Source: Peronospora farinosa | Lineage: Eukaryota > Oomycota > Peronosporomycetes > Peronosporales > Peronosporaceae | Length of the DNA stretch: 64,000 bases | Reading direction: 5' to 3' | Assembly: GCA_947646735.1 (NCBI GenBank) | Contig: CANTFK010000107.1 | Coordinates: 62,001 to 126,000 of the forward strand | In this document: positions 52,924-63,300 of the stretch, piece after piece | Numbering within the stretch: the first letter of the stretch is position 1 | Layout of the letters: each line of letters starts with the position of its first letter | Position numbers and translations under genes: made by a program | Notes under the pieces: model-generated | Told to the model about the DNA's origin: nothing | Database searches by the model: none | What the model saw: the letters and a program-made list of their open reading frames with translations, nothing else

Positions 52924-53097
52924 GCTCATGCCGAGCTTCTTCAAGAGGTGCGTTCTCTCCGTGCGGATGTGCAGTCGATGAGCTCCCGTCTTGAGTCACT
53001 GGAAGAGAGCCGAACCCGCGTGCAGGGTCAGCTTAAACTATTAGTGCAGATGATTCGCCTCGCGACAATTGTGATGAACTCGGCGCGAGCGCCTTAG
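52924..53097 (+). CDS. E2 antisense ORF, coiled-coil end overlapping pol
   Basis: From just after an in-frame TAA (52921-52923) to TAG 53095-53097, the plus strand encodes a heptad-rich segment (LLQEVRSLRADVQSMSSRLE). It ends 65 bases inside pol. E1 has a coiled coil at the matching place, so this is a shared design. It is too short for certainty. Confidence 0.45.
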   Translation, partial: AHAELLQEVRSLRADVQSMSSRLESLEESRTRVQGQLKLLVQMIRLATIVMNSARAP

Positions 53098-54196
53098 CGT
53101 CTATTTGGGACGGATCCCGATAAGGTTTCAGCATGCCGACGTAGAACACATGATGTGTACGCAATTTGCGCGGCAAATTAAGCGTATACGCTGTGCCTTT
53201 CTTGGCAATGACCGTAAAGGGTCCGATAAAGCGCGGACGCAACTTCGTCTTAAAGACAGCGGATACTACATTGGTAGGTAGGTTCTTAGCATTTAATAAT
53301 ACTTGGTCTCCGACCTCATAATCATTAATACAACCTCTGCCTTTGGCATCTGCATATTCGTTTTGTTTATCTTGACTATCAGCCATTGCATCTTGCACAT
53401 GTCGTAAGACATTTAGTCGCGTTGCGAGAAACGCATTTACCTGTTTCTTAACAGTATTAGGGCTGACATCAGCAAGCCGATCGGCAACCTCTCCCCCACC
53501 AAGCCCTGAACCACTCGGTGGTAGCGTTAACGGGACGCGTGTGTGTGTGAGGCCATTGACATAGAACGGGGTGTAGTCGGTAGAGGCGTGCACGGAGTTA
53601 TTGAGTGCAAACTCAACTACAGGAAGCATAGAGCCCCAACGCTTAGGTGTTTTAGCACAAACACTGCGGAGAATATCTCCAACAACGCGATTTACGCGTT
53701 CGGTTTGACCATCGGTCTGCGGATGATCCGCTGTGGACATGTCCAAACGGGTGCTGGGCACCTGGAAGACGGATTTCCAAAATTTACTCGTAAAACGAGG
53801 ATCACGATCAGAAACAATTGCCACTGGCAAGCCATGTTGGCGAAACACACGATCGATAAACAGCTCCGCTGTACCCACACCATCGATCGAGTCTGGCACA
53901 GCCGCTAAGTGAGCCATTTTGGTCAAGCGGTCAACAAAGACCACAATACCTGTATTGCCCTGCGAATCTTTCGGTAGGCCAAATACAAAGTCCATACTAA
54001 TGGACTCCCAGCACCCAGTGGGAATAGGCAAGCTAGCCAGTGGCGCTGCCGAATGGGGCGAGGGTTTCACCCGTTGACACGTTTCACACGTGCGCACATA
54101 TGTGCTCACCCATTTATATAATTTGGGCCACCAATAACGTTGGCATACTCTTTTCACGACCCAAATGACCACCGATGGCGGTGTCATGTACCTCAT
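53033..54196 (-). CDS. pol: E2 integrase
   Basis: A 387-residue frame. Zinc-site cysteines CETCQRVK; catalytic Asp in MDFVFGLPKD and SDRDPRFTSKFW; Glu in QTDGQTERVNRVVGD; a GPF module (FIGPFTVIAKKGTAYTLNLP) and HHVFYVGMLKPYRD. It ends with a short Ser-rich tail and lacks a chromodomain. The HH part of the zinc site is in the upstream frame (54114-54449), separated by a frameshift near 54150. Confidence 0.9.
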   Translation of the reverse strand: MRYMTPPSVVIWVVKRVCQRYWWPKLYKWVSTYVRTCETCQRVKPSPHSAAPLASLPIPTGCWESISMDFVFGLPKDSQGNTGIVVFVDRLTKMAHLAAVPDSIDGVGTAELFIDRVFRQHGLPVAIVSDRDPRFTSKFWKSVFQVPSTRLDMSTADHPQTDGQTERVNRVVGDILRSVCAKTPKRWGSMLPVVEFALNNSVHASTDYTPFYVNGLTHTRVPLTLPPSGSGLGGGEVADRLADVSPNTVKKQVNAFLATRLNVLRHVQDAMADSQDKQNEYADAKGRGCINDYEVGDQVLLNAKNLPTNVVSAVFKTKLRPRFIGPFTVIAKKGTAYTLNLPRKLRTHHVFYVGMLKPYRDPSQIDAKALAPSSSQLSRGESSALIV

Positions 54197-55821
54197 AGAG
54201 GATACGATACTTCAGGTCCTCGTTATGAGGAACCAAAATACGCGGAGGATCCGCTACATCTGTACAATAGTACAACAGCCCCTGATCGATAGAATATCGA
54301 TGGAGGCTCGCACGTAATCGTGCCGACAATTCAATGTCCGAGTCTTTAAACTCATCACTGCCAAGAGCATGTCGCAAAGCTATACAGTGATCATCTTTAT
54401 CATACGACGATCGGACGAGATCAATGATAGAAGACGACAACGCCGTCACATGAGCAAGCTAATAGTCAGGTCTGCGTGACAACGCATCAGCCAAAGCATT
54501 TTGCTTACCCGGCTTATATTTTACCTCGAAATTATATTCGGCAAAGAATGACAGCCATCTGGCCATTCTCTGCGAGAGATGCGGCGACTGAGTCGCAGTG
54601 CGTAACGACGCATGATCGGTATAGATCACAAAAGGCTTTGAGCCCAGCAGATGAACTCTGGAATTGACCAGAGCATACTTCATCACAAGGAGCTCTTTGT
54701 CATGAACTGGATAGTTCTTTTCTGCAGCTTTCATCTGGAGAGATTCAAAAGCAATCACACGCTCACGGCCTTCATCATCTGTTTGTAACAGAGCACTGTC
54801 AATGGCAAAATCCGATGCGTCACAGACGACGCTAAACGATCGATCAGGGTATGGCAAATTCAAAATAGGAGCATGAAGAAGGCTAGCCTTCACCGCTTGA
54901 AAAGCATCTTCGTGTTCGGCATGCCAACACCATTCCACATCCTTTTTAAGGAGATTGGATAACGGCCGAGCCATATCAGCGTAATTCTCGCTGTACTTGT
55001 GTAAGTAATTGGCAAGGCAAAGCCATTTACGCAAGTCCTTCTGAGACTGTGGAACAGGACAATTTACTATGGCTTTGACCTTGGCGGGATCCGCTCTTAG
55101 GCCTCGTTTTCCAATGAAGCACCCTAGAAAGGAAATTTCTTCGGCCCCGAAGATGCAGTTAGATGCATTAGCATATATTATTAGTGCGCATGCATTCGAG
55201 CACAGCTCGTAAATGAACAATATGGTTCTCAATATCTGACCGCCCATTTTCAGCTCGACTATGGACAAAAATGTCATCAAAGTACGTCTGTGCATAACTT
55301 CGATGGGGTCGAAACAATTGCGTCACCAAACGGTTAGACGTCGCCGGAGCATTAGATAGCCCCTGGGGCATCACCAACCACTCCAAAAGCATACCGCTCG
55401 GAGTACTAACCGCAGTGAGCGGAATATCGCTAGCTCGCATGAGCAATTGGTAATAACCATCGACTAAGTCGAGCGCACTGTACATGGTACAACCTACCAT
55501 ATTGTTCTGAAGAATATCCTTTCTAGGTATCGGTGTCTGTGCAGGTATAGTGGCTGCACTGAGCTTATTATAAGCATGAACGATACGCCATTTACCATTC
55601 GGTTTCTTAACACAGAATGTGGGTGTCGAGTGCGGAGATTTACTCTCACGCACCATGCCCGCCGCGTGCTTTGCACGAAAGAACTCGTCAATGACGTCAC
55701 ACTGTTCTTTAGGTAAAGGACACTTCCGTGTTACGCAGTATTTGGTTTCAGGAACCAAGTCAATCTCATGACGTACACCTCTATCAGGAGGTAGAACCGA
55801 CGGTGGATCGTGACACACCAC
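54114..55821 (-). pseudogene. pol: E2 reverse transcriptase and RNase H, three frames
   Basis: 55168-55821 holds the RT with RIVHAYNKLS, MYSALDLVDGYYQLLM, MPQGLSNAPATSNRLV and catalytic YFDDIFVHSR. A frameshift near 55200 leads to 54459-55295, which has the rest of RT and an RNase H with CDASDFAIDSALLQ, HDKELLVMKYAL and YTDHASLRTA, all acids present. TAG 54459-54461 (where Glu is likely) ends that frame; the same frame then continues to 54114 with the start of the integrase zinc site (HDTAIGGHLGRE). Confidence 0.9.
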
Positions 55822-55834
55822 GTCCTGGAATTCC

Positions 55835-56206
55835 TTAACTAAAAGGATAGTAGGGATCTGAAGGGTCCTTCAGAATAGATGCCCCACTACGTGCACTTAG
55901 TACCGCCTTTGTATCTTTGAGGACTATCTCATTGACAAGCGAGGATGAGTTCAGCTCGAGGTTAGGTCGAATGACCACCATATCGGATAAAGCACCAGCC
56001 TTCAAGGCTTGATGAAATTCATCCACAGACATTTCGTCTAGCTCTAAAAGAGCATTTAATGATGGGAGGGCCTCAAGGTCAACCTCACCATCTACATCAC
56101 CTGTCACTCCGTTGACCAGGGTGTACAACTGGTCACTGACATTACTATGCGATAAAACAGACGCTTTGCGTCTCGCAGCTGCCATCTGGCGACGCTGCCG
56201 TCTCAT
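55835..56206 (-). CDS. E2 linker, part 2
   Basis: A 123-residue frame with a basic start ([20 protein letters not shown]) and an acidic/Leu-rich middle ([20 protein letters not shown]). It lies between the repeat-rich linker and RT. No known domain; probably a polyprotein segment. Confidence 0.45.
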   Translation of the reverse strand: MRRQRRQMAAARRKASVLSHSNVSDQLYTLVNGVTGDVDGEVDLEALPSLNALLELDEMSVDEFHQALKAGALSDMVVIRPNLELNSSSLVNEIVLKDTKAVLSARSGASILKDPSDPYYPFS

Positions 56207-56778
56207 TGACGAGACCGTACTTTGTAAAGTACTTGGGATACCATCATCCCCAAGGCAACAGATCCCTTGACATAAACCTGCCCTATGCGAGGGCCGATGT
56301 CAATATCGATATCCAGTGGGTCACTAGTACCAGTGACTTCACTAACAAGGTCATCGACCTTCACTTGCTCTATACGAGAGCCGATGTCATTACCGACATT
56401 CAGTGAGTCACTAGTACCAGTGGCTTCACTAACAAGGTCATCGACCTTCGCTTGCTCTATACGAGAGCCGATGTCATTAACGGCATCCAGTGAGTCACTA
56501 GTACCAGTGACCTCACTAACAAGGCCATCGACCTTAACTTGCTCTATACGAGAGCCGATATCATTACCGACATCCAGTGAATCGCATATACAGCCAATAT
56601 CACTAACAAGGTCATCGACCTTAACTTGCTCTATACAAGAGACGATGTAATCACCGACATCTAGTGTCTCAATATTACTATGAGTTTCACTCAACGGAGT
56701 ACGTGCCGTCCCACTAGGTGTCACTGAGCTCTGCTCGACACTATTATTGTTGACATTGGAGTTTATCAACTCTGACAC
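56203..56778 (-). CDS. E2 linker with tandem 29-30-residue repeats
   Basis: A 191-residue frame with about four degenerate repeats of [20 protein letters not shown] plus a GTSDSLD block. The underlying 87-90-bp DNA repeats run across 56270-56640. It occupies the same place between protease and RT as the VEPGFP-repeat linker of E1. No enzymatic motif. Confidence 0.6.
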   Translation of the reverse strand: MSELINSNVNNNSVEQSSVTPSGTARTPLSETHSNIETLDVGDYIVSCIEQVKVDDLVSDIGCICDSLDVGNDIGSRIEQVKVDGLVSEVTGTSDSLDAVNDIGSRIEQAKVDDLVSEATGTSDSLNVGNDIGSRIEQVKVDDLVSEVTGTSDPLDIDIDIGPRIGQVYVKGSVALGMMVSQVLYKVRSRQ

Positions 56779-56887
56779 TCCAATGTCACACTAACTGACT
56801 CAGTTAATGGCTCGCCAATAGCACTTTTGTTTCCTAGCGAAGGTGGTTCATGACTTCCAAAGCTTCGCTAGGAACATTGCCGTTGGC

Positions 56888-57463
56888 CTAAAGTTTGGAT
56901 CTCCAATCGATCCACGGCTCATGGCGTTCCAGCCAGGCCATACCAAGAATGAGATCATATCTCGAGTCCAAATCTAGGACAAGACAGCGTTCAACGCTAT
57001 TGAAGTCTAAGAACGTCACACCTAAGTTCAACGGACCTTTAGGAACGGTGACACGTACACCGGTCGCGAGACGCACGGTTATACTGTCATCCTCTTGCGC
57101 TTCTAGCGCCTCAGCATACAGCTGACTCCCTTCAAGGAAACGACGTCGGACATAATTACCTGACGCCCCTGAGTCAATTAAAATTGACCATGGTTTCTCA
57201 AAACCCTTAACGGTTGCCGACACAACCAACAAGCCTGGCTTGTAATCTTGTTCTATGGGAGCATCCACAGAACCACCTGGGGCTAAGCCCTGTTCACCTT
57301 TACCTCCTAAAGATCCAACAGAACTTAGTTCTTTCCCAGTAGGGCGCCCCGCGCCTACTGGAGTTGACGTTTTCCCCTGCGGTGCTCGCCTTTTGGCTAG
57401 GAGCAGGGTTTCGGCTCTGTGTTTGAAGTTTAACAAAGGGAGATGCCTAGTGCTTCCGCACAT
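56888..57463 (-). CDS. E2 aspartic protease
   Basis: A 191-residue frame with the active site [12 protein letters not shown] (near residue 98) and [17 protein letters not shown]. It starts inside the remnant of the gag zinc knuckle: CYMCGSTRH is followed by Asn where the last Cys should stand. Cuts the polyprotein in intact relatives. Confidence 0.85.
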   Translation of the reverse strand: MCGSTRHLPLLNFKHRAETLLLAKRRAPQGKTSTPVGAGRPTGKELSSVGSLGGKGEQGLAPGGSVDAPIEQDYKPGLLVVSATVKGFEKPWSILIDSGASGNYVRRRFLEGSQLYAEALEAQEDDSITVRLATGVRVTVPKGPLNLGVTFLDFNSVERCLVLDLDSRYDLILGMAWLERHEPWIDWRSKL

Positions 57464-58342
57464 GTAACATCTACGGATGTTACTTTGATGCTCAGCAGTT
57501 GAAGCTCAGCTTCTTCAGCATGGCTGAGGTCCATGGGTTTCGCCCTGTTAGAGGTATTTGATTGATACCTGGGCAGACCATATCGAGCAGATTTAAAATT
57601 AAATTCAGCGTTTAACGCTATGCTTACTGCCTCTTCGAAAGTCGAAGGCTGGACACGGAAAACTTCCGTCCTGGCGACTCCAGTGCGAAGTCCTTCCATA
57701 AAAATGGTTACTCTGACTTCCTCTGCCAGAGGGTCCTGCTGCATAGCAGCAATGAGAGTTCTCAACTCTTGGACATAGTCCGACAATTCTTTCTTACCCT
57801 GTCGGGTAGCTAAGAAGCGTGAGCGCACACGATAAGCCTGATTAGGCGGTGCAAACACACAAGTAAATTGCTTTTTAAGCAGTTCCCATGTGGGAAATGC
57901 AGCATTTACAGAGACATCGCTCGTTAGAGCCCATTCTCTAGCTCTTCCACCGAGCTTCGAAATGGCCAAGCCAACTCGTTGCTTATCTGACACAAGCATG
58001 GCGGCATCCATTGCCATTTCAACTTGTCGGATCCAGAGGAGAAGATTTTCTCCCTCCTTCCCCTCAAAGCTCTTTACGTTTAAAACAAGTAAGCGAGTCT
58101 TTGGCTCTGCATCGAGCACAGGTACTGGGATATAATTGCGCAGGCGCAGCTGACGCTGCCTGGTCATGGACCTTCCCGAGTAGCGTTGCTTCATAACGCA
58201 TAAAGGCCTCAAGGCGAGCATTTAAAACCTCCGGGCCTTGGGCCAAAAGGGCCTCGATTTGATCGGGCCCAACGAACGCAGATAATTTGTCTAGCACGAG
58301 TCGTTGCGCCTCAGAGAGGTGATTTTGATTGTCCATCCTCAC
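57430..58342 (-). pseudogene. gag: E2 gag, one frameshift
   Basis: 58064-58342 encodes the N-terminus (LSEAQRLVLDKLSAFVGPDQ) and 57430-58221 the capsid ([40 protein letters not shown]). A one-base shift near 58140 separates them, in the sequence coding for the charged region before the capsid. The zinc knuckle (57430-57475) is damaged. ATG 58342 follows the primer site. Confidence 0.85.
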
Positions 58343-58382
58343 AGAGGGTCAGTCTTTAAAAGACTCAGGTGTAGGATTAACT

Positions 58383-58394
58383 ACTAGTGCTACA
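58383..58394 (-). promoter_or_regulatory. Candidate primer-binding site of E2
   Basis: Two bases inside the LTR the minus strand reads TTGTAGCACTAG, related to the E1 site TGGTAGCACTTTG and at the same spacing. The first bases differ from TGG, so it may be mutated. Confidence 0.45.
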
Positions 58395-58396
58395 AG

Positions 58397-59038
58397 TGTA
58401 GCGGAGCTGCACTGCTCTTTAGCCAGAGGAAGACTTTAAACTGGAAGCCTCTTAATTCTAGAGAGTTAAATAGAGTTAAGGCTCAAAGCCACTTTGTTCT
58501 AAGGAACTAATTAAACGACTTAAAGTCACCCTGTTCTAAGGAGCTAGGAAAGAGACTTTTAGTCAGTCAAGCAATAAGCTTAAGGTTCAGAGAACCAACG
58601 CACAGAGTGCAAGGAAAAGCTAGAAGCTTAAAGGTTCAGAGAACCAACGCACGAAGTGCACAAGAGAACAAGTCAGAGTGACTTGCGATCTTAAACTCAA
58701 AATGAGAACTGATTTTATTTATGCATTAAGATTTTATGAATAGTCCTACTCTAAGTACCCTACACTAGATTAATTACTATAATAGTAATTATAATATGCA
58801 GACTTTGCTATTGGACGACGTATCGTCTAAACATCTGTGTATGATGTACTTAGTACAGCGTTATCGATCTATCGAATCCTAATCGATAAGATACGGTATT
58901 ACCGAATACCGTTTCTTTAACGCTTAGACTTAATACCTCTCTAAAGAGAAGTATAATAATGCATTATATGCAATACAAAGGGGAGTTCAACCGTAAAGTG
59001 TCGGAAAGACCCTACAACCGTCGTGTAACCCCGTTACA
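58397..59038 (-). repeat. E2 5' LTR (right, 642 bp)
   Basis: Starts TGTAGCGGAGCTGC and ends CCCCGTTACA, followed by GGCAG. The first bases (TGTAGCGG) differ from the left LTR (TGCAGCAG). Confidence 0.95.
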
Positions 59039-59043
59039 GGCAG
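59039..59043. other. Target-site duplication of E2, right copy
   Basis: GGCAG, identical to 51066-51070. Confidence 0.9.
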
Positions 59044-60320
59044 TACTCAGTCGATGAAACCGACTCCATTGAGTAAGAGACGAAGCTACGCTTATATCAT
59101 ATCTTTTTTTAAATATGTGCGATGTCTAAAGACTATCCAGAGCTCAACAGTATCTATATTGAACAAAGACCTTCTAGCAGTCTCGCGTGCCACCAATGAA
59201 GCCAAATATGACGACGCAAAAATGTGGAAGCGACACTTTCCCTACTACCCTAGCTACTGTATATCGGCCATTTTCTACCTGCTACTATATGTCTAATCAA
59301 ATTCGTGCTTCAATCGAAGCGATTGCTCCACTCGTTGCTTCCGATTTCAAACCTCTCTTTCAAGATACATCGGTGTTAAATTGTCCAAATTATTAGAAGA
59401 ACACGTGCTTGTGCAAAGGAAAGGTTACTCTAATAGGTATAAGATGTGCAATTGCAGTGCGCATCTACCGCGAGAGTTTTGGAGCATTGCAACTAGCGGC
59501 GTTGACCATTTATTTCAGTGACACACTGACAGACGATGGAGCTGAGATCCGTTTTCTACTAATGGCCATTGGGACTGAGTCCAGCACAGTTGCATCATGC
59601 AAACGTTCAGAATTCGGACAGCAAAAATCTGGCACTGGTTTGGCTTCGAGGCAGAGAGGCGCAAATTCAAACGATGCGCTTTCGTACGTGGCGACGAGTT
59701 AATATAGTCATTTCGAATTGTCTCGTAATGCAGCGACAGCACGATGGCAGCAGGTAGTAGAAGGACCGACTTGAAACGAGTCCTAGGTGAGATATTAATT
59801 TGGCGTGAAACCGTGTGTGGCCTGTCTTCCGTTGAGCATTATTGCAATGAGCTTTTTGCAGCTTTCAACATGAAGAAGCAGAGTAGACGGAATGTTGAGA
59901 CGTTAACCCGCTTCTACATCCCACATCTTTGTTCACTCAATAGCTCGTCGTGCTTTTATAAGATTAACCATTGAACTACCATGAACGGTACTTTGTCTAA
60001 AGTTTTTCTTACTGCTGCTAGCTAGACCGTGTCGCAAGAAGTTCTCTTCTGTCGACCTGACAAACTCTTTTTGCGGTTGTTCTTGAAGCTGTACGTTGGA
60101 TGGACAATGTCGCACTATATGTTGCTACAGCCAATAGGTACAACTACAAAACTATGTGCAGTCTATTCATTAACGTCGTCAACTTTTAATAGTATGTAGA
60201 AGTAGCATGTAGCCAAATATGTCTCAGACCTATGAACAAACTAAGTGCGCAGCTTAAAGTCGTACTTAAAGAACACAACGTCCCCCCCCCCTACCCCCTC
60301 CACGTTAAATCGTCGTTCCC
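59044..60320. other. Stretch without a supportable gene
   Basis: Short frames only (59054-59296, 59569-59757, 59744-59974). The first could be the far side of the frame interrupted by E2 at 51071, but neither half has a recognisable motif. A C-tract and T-tract near 60280-60300 precede the next gene. Confidence 0.35.
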
Positions 60321-60324
60321 TTTC

Positions 60325-60347
60325 TTCTCATTGGTTAAAATTCCCCT
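60325..60347 (+). promoter_or_regulatory. Candidate oomycete initiator
   Basis: CTTCTCATTGGTTAAAATTCCCC, 12-35 bases before the ATG, resembles the TCATT initiator of oomycete genes. The short leader is typical. Confidence 0.4.
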
Positions 60348-60358
60348 CTTCCGCACTC

Positions 60359-63300
60359 ATGTCTCCCTTCTCTCCCGTCCCCCTCGTCGTTGACGATGGG
60401 CTTGTCTTTCTACCACAGGCGTCTTTTTCACTGGAATTATTATGTGTTGCTTCCTATTTAACACTTGCTCTTGTGTCTGCATGTCGTACCTTATCATTTC
60501 TATCGCCTTTGCCTCGTCCACGTTCCAGCTTTCAACGCAGTACATTTCAACGCTTGATGATTTTCTTTGCTATGACGCGTGCTGCGTCATTTCTGAGTCT
60601 TGGAGTCATGCGGAATTTATTAAATCGAGCAGCTCTATGTCTCTTTTTTTCCCTGGTCTTATTTCAAACTTTATTATGGCTGGATATTGCAAACCCGAAA
60701 ATCTCACGACGATCGAAACGCATTTGGATCACTTTTATCGTGGCCAATGGACTTTTTTACGTGACGGTCTTGGGACTTTCGGTACTTCATGAAGCAAAAG
60801 TTATGGAAGCACATGAGACGCAGACAAAATTAAAGCAATCGACACTTTGGACGGGGGTCATGCCGGTGCTTTTGATAGCTACGGGAAGTTTTGGAAGTTC
60901 CTTGGGTCTAGTCTACTCGACATGGAAAATGAGACTTCGGGTTGAACGTGTACTTAAGCCATCGGGTGACGGATTACGACGTCGACTGGATGAACGGGTG
61001 GAAAAAAATTAACACGTGCACTTCGGTTTACTGTACTTGTCATGAGTGCGTGTTCTGTGCTTTTTTTGCTACGGACACTTATTTACATTCAACGACCATT
61101 TTCTCATCAAGGATGTGGAGATATTCATAATGCAGACGTATGTGTTTTACTGGGTTATGCTATTCCGGAAATTGTGCCCTGTGCACTCTTTTTGGTGCTC
61201 ATGTGGGAAGTGGAACCTACACTTGAGATTCCATCGAGAAGAAGCTTGAGTTTTAACAATGGGAGAGTCACGTCTGAGACAACACCGCTGCTGGAACAGG
61301 ATGTGATGCCGCGACCATTGTTGATTGCGACCAAGAACCGAGTCAATCAAGTTGGCGGTGCGACGACAACTCAAGGTGGAATTCTTCCAACTTCGCCAGT
61401 GGGTGGGTATTTCATGATCGGGCGACGTCCCAGTTCACTGTCGCTGGGTCTTGGAAACGGCGTACTCGATCGTGCAAGACGACAATTGGAGTTGGTCGTG
61501 CGCCAGCATTTGGGTGGAGGAAACAAAGAACAGCAACCAGGTGACAAGAATGAATTTGCAAGCAACGCGTTTGGTTCACCCGGCGAGTACGAGAGACAAA
61601 CAAAACAGCTAATTATCTACGATGATGACTCGAGACGACTGGTTTCGCCTCCTACCTGCGCGTGGTTGTCCTTTCAGTGCTTCAATTTGACGCTGCCATC
61701 AAAGTCGTCGGTAAGGGCCTCATCGTTTGTAGTGTTACATTTGATGGATGCCGAAACAGGCGCAATGGTAGCTGAAATTGGCCGAACCGAAATTTCGCAT
61801 TCAGAAGACCCGTGTTTTCATATAATGCTGGCCGTGGAAATGCGCCAGCAGGATCTACTTCGCGCCTCGGTCTACTCGGTTCGTAATCCGAACTCGCTAA
61901 AAGATTTGAATAATCAGTGGCTTGTTGGTAACCCGCTAGTGCCGGTATCATTATTTATGACTGATGCAGTACCCGCTATTGGATGTGCATCCATTTTCCC
62001 GTTATACTCTCCCCTCTCTCGGACGCGATCTTCGGGTGAACTCGTTGTCCGCTGCGAAGCAGAGGTGAAAGGGTTACACACAGGGATGTCTGACGGTGGG
62101 CTTGAACGCATCACTCGGTCATTTATGTATATTGGGGTCGAGGGCACCGACACTGAGCATGCCTCGCCTCGCGATGACTCGGCGTACTCCGAGGTGGCTC
62201 AGGAGATGTACAATCTTGCATCCACTTCTCGACGCGGTCAAGGCAAAATGCTGGTTGAAGAAGAGCTCATTGAGAGTGTGTATACGTGGGAGGTACCCTA
62301 TCAACTTCTTCAGTTGATACTATCGGATTTGCTGTTAAAACTTGATTTATTGAAGCGCGAGATTGCGCTTGAAGACGGTGATGACAGCTGTTCATCAACT
62401 CCGTCAAGCCAGCTTTCGACTCCTGGTGTTGGCAACTATGCACTGCCGATAGTGATCTCTTCATCTCCAAGGGCACTTAGTGTAGTGCAAGAAACCGAAA
62501 CCGAACACACGACAGAGTTATGGGAGTCTTTCCGATCGGCCGCGTCCGGAATGAGCTCCCCATTTACACTAGAAAATCGATTTAGACCAGCCACCAGCAT
62601 CGGAATGCTTTCTGAGATGATCATTCAAATCCAAGATGATGTCATTGAACGGAAAAAGCGCAAGTGGCGTCTGGAGCTTATTAAGACTGTAGAGCAATAC
62701 ATCTCGGAGGTTGAGGACTCAATATTGCGCTACGGGGCCACACAACACGCCGGGCTTACTTTCAAGCCAAGCACGATGAAAGCAGACGCAGATCTACGCT
62801 TTCTGGCGTTAAATCTTCATCAGCAATTGATGACGGTAGGCAATGCAGCCCCGACATCCGAAATGGACGTTCAATTTGGTGATCAAGCTAGCGCAGCCCG
62901 CTATGCTCGTCTTGTGAACACGTTTATTGGGACGCTTATGTTATCGTCACCTTTGCACTTGTCTAGACAGTCGAGCATGCAAGGACCGCAGAGTGACCTC
63001 GATTCTGTGCAATTCATAGACGACAATGCAAGTGACATAAAAGATGCCCCATCCTCCTCGCCGGAAGAACCACCACTTGAACCTGTTGATGCGCTACGTC
63101 GTCGTGTGATTTCGTTTGATTCTGCGGAGACTATTGTCAACAAGGGAGCTTCGGATCAGTGTGTTGCAGTTCCTTCTGAACAGCGGAAGCTGGCTGAAAC
63201 TATTGTAGCGATGGGAATCACCGAAGAGGAAATCCAAAGCATTTACGAGTTAGACGAAAATGTTGGTGTATCAGATGCAATGGATATTGTAGCCGCTATA

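Larger units (their letters stand above)
51071..59038 (-). mobile_element. Complete Ty3/Gypsy insertion E2 (7968 bp)
   Basis: Two 642-bp LTRs that differ at only about six positions by eye (about 99%), a perfect GGCAG target duplication, polypurine tract and gag-protease-linker-RT-RNase H-integrase order on the minus strand. It is a recent insertion, yet gag and pol carry frameshifts and a stop. Plus-strand antisense ORFs lie between pol and the 3' LTR. No chromodomain follows the integrase, unlike E1 and E3. Confidence 0.95.

Noticed and set aside
56285..56650. Plus-strand ORF with Thr/Ser/Arg repeats
   Set aside because: Shadow of the 87-90-bp repeats whose minus frame joins the polyprotein linker.
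60245..60358. Upstream extension of the membrane-protein gene from a GTG at 60245
   Set aside because: It crosses a C-tract and the candidate promoter, and a normal ATG with an initiator motif lies at 60359.
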